Positions 56,279 through 64,000 of a stretch of DNA of 64,000 nucleotides are shown here, piece after piece; the first letter of the stretch is position 1, and each line of letters opens with the position of its first letter. Position numbers and translations under genes: made by a program. Below the pieces are notes generated by a model. The model was not told the origin of the DNA. It saw only the letters and a list, made by a program, of their open reading frames with translations, and searched no databases. The DNA lies in contig NZ_CP071007.1 in NCBI RefSeq assembly GCF_018417635.1, positions 372,001 to 436,000 on the forward strand, read 5' to 3'. Origin of the DNA: Pseudomonas sp. SORT22 (lineage in GTDB: Bacteria; Pseudomonadota; Gammaproteobacteria; Pseudomonadales; Pseudomonadaceae).

Positions 56279-57628
56279 ATGTACAAGTCCACCTTGGCAC
56301 TTGCCGTGGCCGTTGGGGTTCTGGCCCAGCAGGCGGGTGCTGCCGGTTTCGTTGAAGACAGCAAGCTGTCGCTCAGTTCCCGCACCATGTACTTCAATAA
56401 CGATAACCGCGAAGTTCATACCCCGGCCAACAACCGTGGTGGTGACAACCGCGAAGTAGGTCAGGGCTTCAAGCTCGACTACCTGTCCGGTTTCACCGAA
56501 GGCACCGTTGGTTTCGGCGTTGACGTTCAAGCACTGTGGGGCATCCACCTGGATGGCGGCCGCGGTCGTCACCCGGACAACAGCAGCTTCTTCCCAAGCG
56601 ACACTGATGGTTCGGCTTCCAGCCAGTGGGCGCGTATTGGTGGCAACGCCAAGGCCCGTTTCTCCAAGACTGAAGCACACTTCGGTAGCGCTTTGGCTCC
56701 AGCCCTGCCGATCCTGGTATCCAACGACGGTCGTCTGCTGCCTCAAACCTTTGAAGGCGGCACCATTCAGTCGAAGGAAATCGACAACCTGGTCCTGAAC
56801 GCCGGCCAGCTGACCCACGCCATGGGTCGTGCTTCGAGCAACCGCACCGGCCTGTCCGTTGCCGGTGGCACCCAGGACAGCAACAAGTTCCAGTTCGCTG
56901 GCGGCGACTGGAAAGTCACCAAAGACCTGACCCTGCAATACTACTACTCGAACCTGGAAGACTTCTACAAGCAGCACTTCCTGGGCCTGGTTCACGTTTA
57001 CCCGATCGGCAACGATCAGTCGTTCAAGACCGACCTGCGCTACTTCGATAGCCGCAGCGACGGCAAGAACGGCGAAGCCGGTTATGCGTTCAACAACAAC
57101 AACGGCTACGCCAAGAATGCCGGTGAAGTTGACAACAAAACCTGGAGTGCAATGTTCACCTATACCCTGGGTGGTCACTCGCTCATGGTCGGTCACCAGC
57201 AGATCAGCGATGACGGTGGTTTCGTCTGGCTGAACCAGGGCAACGTAGTTGACGGCAACGGCCGCAACGAAGGTGCCGCTGGTGCCAGCTTCTACCTGTT
57301 CACCGACAGTATGATCAACCAGTTCGCCAAAGCGGGTGAGAACACCACGTTCGGTCAGTACGCTTATGACTTCGCGCGACTGGGCGTGCCGGGCCTGAAG
57401 GCTTCGGTTGCCTACCTGCGCGGTGACGACATTCGCTACAAATCCGGCAACGGTAGCTACAACGAATGGGAACGCGATGCTCGCATCGACTACGTCATTC
57501 AGGAAGGTACTCTCAAAGGCCTGGGCGCCAGCCTGCGCCATGGTGTGTATCGCGGTGCCGGGGACGAAGCCAGTGCCGACCAGGATCAGACCCGCCTGAT
57601 CTTCAACTACACTTACAGCTTCATGTAA
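56279..57628 (+). CDS. OprD-family outer-membrane porin
   Basis: This 449-residue porin has signal peptide MYKSTLALAVAVGVLAQQAGA and then AGFVEDSKLSLSSRTMYFNNDNR, the OprD-family mature start. Repeated amphipathic strands and the C-terminal NYTYSFM suggest an 18-stranded barrel. Its position between tauABCD and lsfA-ssu suggests entry of sulfonates or sulfate esters; this is inferred, and amino-acid-type substrates are also possible. A strong terminator (57645-57673) follows. Confidence 0.9.
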   Translation: MYKSTLALAVAVGVLAQQAGAAGFVEDSKLSLSSRTMYFNNDNREVHTPANNRGGDNREVGQGFKLDYLSGFTEGTVGFGVDVQALWGIHLDGGRGRHPDNSSFFPSDTDGSASSQWARIGGNAKARFSKTEAHFGSALAPALPILVSNDGRLLPQTFEGGTIQSKEIDNLVLNAGQLTHAMGRASSNRTGLSVAGGTQDSNKFQFAGGDWKVTKDLTLQYYYSNLEDFYKQHFLGLVHVYPIGNDQSFKTDLRYFDSRSDGKNGEAGYAFNNNNGYAKNAGEVDNKTWSAMFTYTLGGHSLMVGHQQISDDGGFVWLNQGNVVDGNGRNEGAAGASFYLFTDSMINQFAKAGENTTFGQYAYDFARLGVPGLKASVAYLRGDDIRYKSGNGSYNEWERDARIDYVIQEGTLKGLGASLRHGVYRGAGDEASADQDQTRLIFNYTYSFM

Positions 57629-57644
57629 GTCCGGTTGAAACGAG

Positions 57645-57673
57645 AAGCCTCGCCCTGTGCGAGGCTTTTTTTT
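57645..57673 (+). terminator. Rho-independent terminator after the porin gene
   Basis: Arms AAGCCTCG / CGAGGCTT with a 7-base loop, then a run of eight T. A textbook terminator 16 bases after the stop codon. Confidence 0.9.
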
Positions 57674-57703
57674 ACCTGCTTCTTTATATGCTAGATAGTT
57701 ATA

Positions 57704-57721
57704 AATAAATCAATATTTATT
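57704..57721. promoter_or_regulatory. AT-rich dyad upstream of lsfA
   Basis: AATAAAT and ATTTATT arms with a 4-base spacer lie about 65 bases before the lsfA ATG. It could be an activator site, consistent with sulfate-starvation control of lsfA. Weak on its own. Confidence 0.3.
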
Positions 57722-57786
57722 CTTTTTAATCTTACAAGGAAGCAGGCACAGTGAAGCCATAACGAACCCAGCCAAGGAGCCGCACC

Positions 57787-58425
<639 letters not shown>

Positions 58426-58448
58426 TCTTTAGCCATAGCAGGGAACTC

Positions 58449-58471
58449 GGGCCGTTTACGGCCCTTTTTTA
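58449..58471 (+). terminator. Rho-independent terminator after lsfA
   Basis: Stem GGGCCG / CGGCCC with loop TTTA is followed by a run of six T. It separates lsfA from the ssu operon. Confidence 0.88.
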
Positions 58472-58486
58472 TTCCCCTGGAGGCCG

Positions 58487-58511
58487 GTAGGAGCGGGCTT
58501 GCCCCGCGATG
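58487..58511. repeat. Single REP between lsfA and ssuE
   Basis: GTAGGAGCGGGCTTGCCCCGCGATG is one unit of the CCCCGCGAT subfamily, without a visible inverted partner. It sits just after the lsfA terminator. Confidence 0.75.
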
Positions 58512-58515
58512 CTCC

Positions 58516-58546
58516 TATAGTTCCGTAAAGAATAAACAAATGAAAA
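58516..58546 (+). promoter_or_regulatory. Sulfur-regulon type element upstream of ssuE
   Basis: CTATAGTTCCGTAAAGAATA on the coding strand resembles the reversed blocks upstream of sfnB-2 (CTATATTTATTCCTAAAAG) and tauA. It lies about 100 bases before the ssuE start. Probably part of the sulfate-starvation promoter. Confidence 0.4.
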
Positions 58547-58647
58547 AATATGATTTATAGATATATGTATCGAGCTGTTAAGGTCACTCCACTCCAGCGA
58601 GAACTGCAACTCGCGGCCCTCTAGAACACGATCAAGGATGCGCTCCA

Positions 58648-59241
58648 ATGCTGGTTGTTTCTCTCGGTGGTAGTCCCAGTCTGCGTTCGCGCTCCGGCGT
58701 CCTGCTTGAGCGCAGCCGCCAGTGGCTGCAGGGCCAGGGCGTGGAAGTGGTGACATTCCAGGTGCGCGACTTTCCCGCCGAAGACCTGTTGCATGCACGC
58801 TTCGACAGCCCCAGGGTGCAGCATTTTCTGCAGTTGGTAGAGCAGGCCGATGGCTTGGTGGTTGCCACTCCGGTGTACAAGGCTTCGTTTGCCGGTGCGC
58901 TGAAAACCCTGCTCGACCTGCTGCCCGAGCGCGCCCTGAGCCACAAGGTGGTGCTGCCGATCGCTACCGGCGGCAGCATCGCCCATATGCTTGCCGTGGA
59001 CTACGCGCTCAAGCCGGTACTGTCTGCACTCAAGGCCCAGGAAACCCTGCAAGGGATCTTCGCCGACGACAGCCAGATCGCCTACGGCGAAGGCAGTGCC
59101 GCTGCGCAACTGGCGCCGGCGCTGGAGCAGCGTCTGCTGGAATCGCTGGAACTGTTTCACAGCGCTCTGGCGCGTCGACCCAAACCGGTCGCGCCGGGCG
59201 TGTTGAATGAACGTCTGCTCAGTGCTCGCTGGAGCATCTGA
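58648..59241 (+). CDS. ssuE: NADPH-dependent FMN reductase of the sulfonate system
   Basis: SsuE supplies reduced FMN to SsuD. The 197-residue flavodoxin-like fold has [16 protein letters not shown] at the N-terminus and the conserved [23 protein letters not shown] and [14 protein letters not shown]. It is first in ssuEADCBF. Other two-component monooxygenases in the window, such as the NtaA-like protein, have no reductase of their own and could draw on it. Confidence 0.92.
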   Translation: MLVVSLGGSPSLRSRSGVLLERSRQWLQGQGVEVVTFQVRDFPAEDLLHARFDSPRVQHFLQLVEQADGLVVATPVYKASFAGALKTLLDLLPERALSHKVVLPIATGGSIAHMLAVDYALKPVLSALKAQETLQGIFADDSQIAYGEGSAAAQLAPALEQRLLESLELFHSALARRPKPVAPGVLNERLLSARWSI

Positions 59242-59333
59242 GGCTTACCACCCGCTACCTGTAATTCCCACCTTACTCGCCCGCCAACGGGCAAGCAGGT
59301 GCAGCCTGAACCCCAACAGCAAAGGAGAGCGCT

Positions 59334-60299
59334 ATGCGCACTGTCATTTTGCGTCGTGGTCTGGTCGCTCTGTTTGCTGCGGCTGTGTCCTTCGGCGCCA
59401 TTACTCAAGCCCAGGCTGAAAGCCTGCGTATCGGTTACCAGAAGTACGGCACCCTGGTGCTGCTCAAAGCCAAGGGCACGCTGGAAAAACGCCTTGCCGC
59501 CCAGGGCGTGCAGGTGCAATGGACTGAATTCCCCGGTGGCCCGCAACTGCTCGAAGGCCTGAATGTCGGCTCGATCGACTTCGGCGTCACCGGCGAAACC
59601 CCGCCGGTGTTCGCCCAGGCCGCTGGCGCCGACCTGCTGTATGTCGCCTACGAGCCGCCGGCGCCGCACAGCGAAGCGATCCTGGTGCCCAAGGGCTCGC
59701 CGATCCAGTCGGTGAAGGAACTCAAGGGCAAGAAAGTCGCGCTGAACAAAGGCTCCAACGTTCACTACCTGCTGGTCCGCGCCCTGGAAGACGCCGGCCT
59801 CAAGTACAGCGACATCCAGCCGGTGTTCCTGCCGCCCGCCGATGCCCGCGCCGCCTTCGAGCGCGGCAGCGTCGATGCCTGGGTGATCTGGGACCCGTAC
59901 CAGGCGGCGGCCGAGCAGCAGCTGCAGGCGCGCACCCTGCGCGATGGCCAGGGCATCGTCGACAACCACCAGTTCTACCTGGCGACCAAGCCTTATGCGC
60001 AAAAGCACCCTGAAGTGATCAGCGCGCTGGTCGATGAAGTGCGCGCGGTGGGCGAGTGGTCCAAGGCCAACCCGCAGGAAGTCACTGACCAGGTCGCGCC
60101 GCTGCTCGGCCTGCCGGCCGACATCACCCTGACCTCGGTCAAGCGCCAGGGCTACGGCGCTGCCTTCCTGACCCCGCAAGTGATCGCTGCCCAGCAGAAG
60201 ATCGCCGACACCTTCAAGACGCTCAAGCTGATTCCCAAGCCCTTGAGCATCAAGGATGTGATCTGGACCCCACCGGCCAAGGTCGCCAGCGCCCCTTGA
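59334..60299 (+). CDS. ssuA: Aliphatic sulfonate ABC transporter, binding protein
   Basis: This 321-residue precursor has a signal peptide ending QAQA (MRTVILRRGLVALFAAAVSFGAITQAQA). The mature protein begins ESLRIGYQKYGTLVLLKAKGTLEKRLA and has PGGPQLLEGLNVGSIDFGVTGETPPVFAQAAG, the sulfonate-binding family pattern. It follows ssuE after 92 bases and precedes ssuD after 58 bases. Confidence 0.92.
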   Translation: MRTVILRRGLVALFAAAVSFGAITQAQAESLRIGYQKYGTLVLLKAKGTLEKRLAAQGVQVQWTEFPGGPQLLEGLNVGSIDFGVTGETPPVFAQAAGADLLYVAYEPPAPHSEAILVPKGSPIQSVKELKGKKVALNKGSNVHYLLVRALEDAGLKYSDIQPVFLPPADARAAFERGSVDAWVIWDPYQAAAEQQLQARTLRDGQGIVDNHQFYLATKPYAQKHPEVISALVDEVRAVGEWSKANPQEVTDQVAPLLGLPADITLTSVKRQGYGAAFLTPQVIAAQQKIADTFKTLKLIPKPLSIKDVIWTPPAKVASAP

Positions 60300-60357
60300 C
60301 GATTTGCCCGCGCCGGGGCGCCGCCCCGGTCTGCGCCACCCCTAGGAGACAACTCCA

Positions 60358-61506
60358 ATGAGCCTCAACGTATTCTGGTTTCTTCCCACCCATGGCGACG
60401 GCCATTACCTTGGCACCGCCGAGGGCGCGCGCGCCGTCGATCACGGCTACCTGCAGCAGATTGCCCAGGCCGCCGACCGCCTCGGTTTTGGTGGCGTGTT
60501 GATTCCGACCGGGCGTTCCTGCGAGGACTCCTGGCTGGTTGCCGCGTCGCTGATCCCGGTAACCCAGCGCCTGAAGTTCCTGGTCGCGCTGCGCCCGGGG
60601 ATCATCTCGCCGACCGTGGCGGCGCGTCAGGCGGCAACCCTGGATCGTCTTTCCGGTGGCCGTGCCTTGTTCAACCTGGTCACCGGCGGCGATCCGGAAG
60701 AGCTGTCCGGTGACGGCCTGTTCCTCAGCCATGAAGAGCGCTACCAGGCCTCGGTGGAATTTACCCGCATCTGGCGTCGGGTGCTGGAAGGCGAAACCGT
60801 CGACTACGACGGCCAGCACATCCAGGTCAAAGGCGCCAAGCTGCTCTATCCGCCGATCCAGCAGCCGCGTCCGCCGCTGTACTTTGGCGGCTCTTCAGAA
60901 GCGGCCCAGGACCTGGCAGCCGAGCAGGTCGAGCTGTACCTGACCTGGGGCGAGCCGCCTGCGGCGGTGGCCGAGAAGATCGAGCAAGTGCGCGCCAAAG
61001 CCGCCAAGCAAGGCCGCACGGTGCGCTTCGGCATCCGCCTGCACGTGATCGTGCGTGAAACCAACGCCGAAGCCTGGCAGGCCGCCGAGCGGCTGATCTC
61101 GCACCTGGACGACGACACCATCGCCCGCGCCCAGGCCTCGCTGGCACGCTTCGATTCGGTCGGCCAGCAACGCATGGCCGCGCTGCATGGCGGCAACCGC
61201 GACAACCTCGAAGTCAGCCCCAACCTCTGGGCCGGTGTCGGCCTGGTGCGCGGCGGTGCCGGCACGGCGCTGGTCGGCGACGGCCCAACCGTGGCCGAGC
61301 GGGTCAAGGAATACGCAGCATTGGGCATCGATACCTTCATCTTCTCCGGTTATCCACACCTGGAAGAGTCGTACCGGGTCGCCGAGCTGCTGTTCCCGCA
61401 CCTGGACGTGGAGCGCCCGCAACTGCCGCAAAGCGGTGGCTACGTGAGCCCGTTCGGCGAGATGGTCGCCAACGACATCCTGCCTAAATCCTCGGCGCAG
61501 CGCTGA
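60358..61506 (+). CDS. ssuD: FMNH2-dependent alkanesulfonate monooxygenase
   Basis: This luciferase-fold enzyme of 382 residues releases sulfite from alkanesulfonates. Family blocks are [50 protein letters not shown] spread over residues about 3-52, then [23 protein letters not shown] and [20 protein letters not shown]. It depends on SsuE. Good ribosome site AGGAGA upstream. Confidence 0.93.
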   Translation: MSLNVFWFLPTHGDGHYLGTAEGARAVDHGYLQQIAQAADRLGFGGVLIPTGRSCEDSWLVAASLIPVTQRLKFLVALRPGIISPTVAARQAATLDRLSGGRALFNLVTGGDPEELSGDGLFLSHEERYQASVEFTRIWRRVLEGETVDYDGQHIQVKGAKLLYPPIQQPRPPLYFGGSSEAAQDLAAEQVELYLTWGEPPAAVAEKIEQVRAKAAKQGRTVRFGIRLHVIVRETNAEAWQAAERLISHLDDDTIARAQASLARFDSVGQQRMAALHGGNRDNLEVSPNLWAGVGLVRGGAGTALVGDGPTVAERVKEYAALGIDTFIFSGYPHLEESYRVAELLFPHLDVERPQLPQSGGYVSPFGEMVANDILPKSSAQR

Positions 61507-61516
61507 GGGCCGGGCC

Positions 61517-62311
61517 ATGAGTCGTAAATCCACTCCCTGGCAGCAACGCCTGGCGCCCTGGGCGTTGCCGCTGCTGTTGTTGGCGGTCTGGCAACTGGCA
61601 GTCAGCGTCGGCTGGCTGTCGACGCGGATTTTGCCGGCGCCCAGCGCGGTATTAAGCGCTGGCGTCGAGCTGGTACGCAGCGGCGAGATCTGGACCCATC
61701 TGGCAATCAGTGGCTGGCGCGCCGCCGTCGGTTTTGTGATTGGCGGTGCCATCGGCCTGGCGCTGGGCTTTATCACCGGCCTGTCGAAATGGGGCGAACG
61801 CCTGCTCGACAGTTCGGTGCAGATGATCCGCAACGTACCTCACCTGGCGCTGATTCCGCTGGTGATCCTGTGGTTCGGCATCGACGAGTCGGCAAAGATT
61901 TTTCTGGTGGCCCTGGGCACTTTGTTCCCGATCTACCTGAATACCTACCACGGCATCCGCAACGTCGACCCGGCGCTGGTGGAAATGGCCCGCAGCTATG
62001 GTTTGTCCGGCTTCGAGTTGTTTCGCCAGGTGATTCTGCCCGGTGCCTTGCCGTCGATCCTGGTCGGCGTGCGCTTTGCCCTGGGCTTTATGTGGCTGAC
62101 CCTGATCGTTGCCGAAACCATTTCGGCTAACGCCGGCATCGGCTACCTGGCAATGAACGCCCGCGAGTTCCTGCAGACCGATGTGGTGGTCCTGGCGATC
62201 GTTCTCTATGCCGTGCTCGGCAAGCTTGCCGATCTGGCCGCACGCGGCCTCGAGCGGGTCTGGCTGCGCTGGCATCCGGCCTATCAAGCGAGCAGGGGAG
62301 AGGGCGCATGA
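61517..62311 (+). CDS. ssuC: Aliphatic sulfonate ABC transporter permease
   Basis: This inner-membrane permease has 264 residues and about six helices, with [26 protein letters not shown] near the N-terminus. The EAA-type loop is [35 protein letters not shown]. It overlaps ssuB by four bases and follows ssuD by ten. Confidence 0.92.
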   Translation: MSRKSTPWQQRLAPWALPLLLLAVWQLAVSVGWLSTRILPAPSAVLSAGVELVRSGEIWTHLAISGWRAAVGFVIGGAIGLALGFITGLSKWGERLLDSSVQMIRNVPHLALIPLVILWFGIDESAKIFLVALGTLFPIYLNTYHGIRNVDPALVEMARSYGLSGFELFRQVILPGALPSILVGVRFALGFMWLTLIVAETISANAGIGYLAMNAREFLQTDVVVLAIVLYAVLGKLADLAARGLERVWLRWHPAYQASRGEGA

Positions 62312-63120
62312 CCATCCTCAAGGATCCACCACCACGGCTGCTGCGCGGGATTCCGCTGGCGGCGCAGAACCTGCAGAAGACCTTCGGCCAGCGCCAGGTA
62401 CTGCGCGATATCGACCTGCACATTCCGGCCGGGCAGTTCGTCGCCATTGTCGGGCGCAGTGGCTGCGGCAAGAGCACCTTGCTGCGCTTGCTCGCCGGCC
62501 TCGACCAACCCAGTGGCGGCGAGTTGCTGGCAGGTTCCGCGCCGCTGCGCGAAGCCCAGGAAGACACCCGCCTGATGTTCCAGGAAGCGCGCTTGCTACC
62601 GTGGAAGAAGGTTATCGACAACGTTGGCCTGGGCCTCTCGGGCAACTGGCGGCCACGGGCGCTGGAAGCGCTGGCAGCGGTCGGCCTGGCCGAGCGTGCC
62701 AATGAATGGCCGGCGGCCTTGTCGGGTGGCCAGAAGCAGCGCGTGGCCCTGGCCCGGGCACTGATTCACCAGCCACGCCTGTTGCTGCTCGATGAGCCGC
62801 TGGGGGCACTGGATGCCCTGACCCGGATCGAGATGCAGCAGTTGATCGAACGGCTGTGGCGCCAGCACGGCTTCACCGTGTTGCTGGTTACCCACGACGT
62901 CAGCGAGGCGGTGGCGGTAGCCGACCGGGTGATTCTCATCGAAGACGGCGAGGTGGGCCTGGACCTTATCGTCGACCTGCCACGCCCGCGGGTACGCGGC
63001 TCACACCGCCTGGCTGCACTGGAAACCGAAGTTCTCAACCGGGTTCTGTCGATTCCGGGCACACCGCCCGAGCCGGAACCTGTCGCACCTTTGCCGACGC
63101 AATTGCGTTGGGCTCTCTGA
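62308..63120 (+). CDS. ssuB: Aliphatic sulfonate ABC transporter ATPase
   Basis: This ATPase has 270 residues: Walker [10 protein letters not shown], signature [11 protein letters not shown], Walker [13 protein letters not shown] and H-loop VTHDVSEAV. It completes the SsuABC importer and is followed 19 bases later by ssuF. Confidence 0.92.
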   Translation: MTILKDPPPRLLRGIPLAAQNLQKTFGQRQVLRDIDLHIPAGQFVAIVGRSGCGKSTLLRLLAGLDQPSGGELLAGSAPLREAQEDTRLMFQEARLLPWKKVIDNVGLGLSGNWRPRALEALAAVGLAERANEWPAALSGGQKQRVALARALIHQPRLLLLDEPLGALDALTRIEMQQLIERLWRQHGFTVLLVTHDVSEAVAVADRVILIEDGEVGLDLIVDLPRPRVRGSHRLAALETEVLNRVLSIPGTPPEPEPVAPLPTQLRWAL

Positions 63121-63139
63121 CCTGTAAGGAACCAAGCAG

Positions 63140-63355
63140 ATGACTATCAAAGCGATCAACGTACGCAACCAGTTCAAAGGCACCGTCAAAGAAATCCTCG
63201 AAGGCCCGGTATTGTCGGAAATCGATGTGCAGACCGCCTCGGGTATCGTCACCTCGGTGATCACCACCCGTTCGGTGCGTGAGCTGGAATTGACTATTGG
63301 CAGCGAGGTGATTGCCTTTGTGAAGTCGACCGAAGTGTCGATCGCCAAGCTCTGA
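63140..63355 (+). CDS. ssuF: TOBE-domain molybdopterin-binding protein SsuF
   Basis: This single Mop/TOBE domain of 71 residues has NVRNQFKGTVKEILEGPVLSEIDVQTASGIVTSVITTRSVRELEL spread over residues about 7-52, and a C-terminal VIAFVKSTEVSIAKL. It is common at the end of pseudomonad ssu operons; its role in sulfonate use is reported as needed in some strains, but the mechanism is unclear. The ribosome site is AAGGA. Confidence 0.9.
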   Translation: MTIKAINVRNQFKGTVKEILEGPVLSEIDVQTASGIVTSVITTRSVRELELTIGSEVIAFVKSTEVSIAKL

Positions 63356-63357
63356 AA

Positions 63358-63404
63358 ATCGCGGGTCAAGCCCGCTCCCTGTAGGAGCGGGCTTGACCCG
63401 CGAT
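63358..63404. repeat. REP inverted pair between ssuF and the TetR gene
   Basis: ATCGCGGGTCAAGCCCGCT and AGCGGGCTTGACCCGCGAT face each other with almost no loop. It belongs to the ACCCGCGAT subfamily. It lies between convergent genes. Confidence 0.9.
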
Positions 63405-63411
63405 GAGGCCG

Positions 63412-64000
63412 TCAGCGTTTAGGCAGAAAGGGCGGTAGGTACAAGCCCAGATACGCATCAAACACCCGCATCCCTTCCTCGGCCATGCGCGGCGTAATCT
63501 GCCCATGCAACTGCACCGAACGGGCATACACACGGTCTCCCAGCTCCATGGCCAGGGCAAACACATCGACATCTTCCGGTAACACCGGCAACTGGAAATG
63601 CGCGGCAAACAGCCTGTGCATCAGGTCGCCCAGCTCGATGTCGTGCTGGCGGTCAGCCTGGGTCACTTCGCTCAGGCCATGCTGGGCGAGAATCAATTGC
63701 CGGGCCGCGGCGTCTTCGTTGTAGATCACCAGCATGCGCTGCTCGACCAGGCGCGACAGGTCGTGCCAGGTGTTCAGCGCCGCTGAATCAATCGGTGCTT
63801 CAAGGCAGGCGCGAAAGGCGCCGTGCACGTCGGCGGTGAGTGCTTCAAGCAACGCCGGGACACTGGCGAAGAAGTGATACACCGACGACGGCGGAATCTG
63901 CGCGCGCTCGGCCACGCTGTAAATCGACAGGCTGGCCACCCCTTCGCTGGCCAGCAGCGTGCGCGCCGCCTCGAGGATCGAATCGATCCTCGCCTGGCTG
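63412..64000 (-). CDS. TetR-family regulator, 5' end beyond the window
   Basis: This TetR/AcrR-type regulator is convergent to ssuF. The frame continues to the right edge: upstream of the first in-window GTG it reads SQARIDSILEAARTLLASEG, which is clearly the first helices of a TetR HTH. The HTH itself is SIYSVAERAQIPPSSVYHFF. The C-terminal ligand domain is intact and ends ...LGLYLPPFLPKR. The start codon is therefore outside the window. The target is unknown. Confidence 0.85.
   Translation of the reverse strand, partial: SQARIDSILEAARTLLASEGVASLSIYSVAERAQIPPSSVYHFFASVPALLEALTADVHGAFRACLEAPIDSAALNTWHDLSRLVEQRMLVIYNEDAAARQLILAQHGLSEVTQADRQHDIELGDLMHRLFAAHFQLPVLPEDVDVFALAMELGDRVYARSVQLHGQITPRMAEEGMRVFDAYLGLYLPPFLPKR

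Overview
The window is chromosomal DNA of a Pseudomonas, most like the P. putida / P. fluorescens side of the genus. The evidence is GC-rich coding sequence, REP palindromes of the GTGGGAGCGGGCTTG type with a REP-associated transposase, a 6S RNA between zapA and ygfA, and gene orders typical of the genus (pepP-ubiH-ubiI, gcvT-gcvH-gcvP, argE/argA next to a spu polyamine locus, and tau-porin-lsfA-ssuEADCBF). I see no tRNA, rRNA, CRISPR array, prophage or classical IS element. All assignments come from reading the sequence; no searches were run.

Layout. 0-6.5 kb: ygfA, 6S RNA, zapA and a ZapB-like coiled coil on the minus strand, diverging from a yecA-pepP-ubiH-DUF4442-ubiI operon (protein processing and ubiquinone hydroxylation). 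6.6-9.4 kb: ferric-iron ABC binding protein and permease. 9.5-14 kb: glycine cleavage operon gcvTHP. 14-17.1 kb: a DUF2388 secreted protein, an orphan GspE-type ATPase, a small unknown protein and an Lrp/AsnC regulator. 17.1-21.2 kb: a CYTH protein and arginine biosynthesis (argE, argA). 21.3-31.6 kb: polyamine locus, with spuI opposing spuB-spuC-potF1-potF2-potG-potH-potI (gamma-glutamylation, transamination and uptake of putrescine/spermidine). 31.6-38.1 kb: a RecF-like ATPase and a TriABC-like RND pump with two adaptors. 38.15-38.8 kb: a RAYT transposase gene flanked by REP sequence.

38.8-64 kb is a dense organosulfur scavenging region. It holds a six-gene minus-strand operon (two SfnB/DszC-like flavoproteins, an NtaA/DszA-like FMN monooxygenase, and a MetQ-MetN-MetI importer), a cystine importer (tcyJLN), D-cysteine desulfhydrase, serine acetyltransferase EpsC, a BCCT choline/betaine transporter behind a BetI-like palindrome, the taurine operon tauABCD, an OprD-family porin, the 1-Cys peroxiredoxin LsfA, the alkanesulfonate operon ssuEADCBF, and a TetR regulator cut by the window edge. 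Several of these units share an AT-rich upstream element around TTCCTAAAAG or its reverse complement, which suggests one sulfate-starvation regulon (CysB is the expected regulator, by inference).

The most notable points are four. First, the six-gene desulfurisation/uptake operon has tightly packed or overlapping genes. Second, a decayed signal-peptide fragment of an exported protein (55800-55931) still sits behind a tauA-like promoter and ends in a REP. Third, an extended REP variant forms a perfect 40-bp inverted repeat and also appears to flank the RAYT gene. Fourth, there is an apparent genome-rearrangement junction at the REP/RAYT locus, judged against the P. putida gene order as I remember it.
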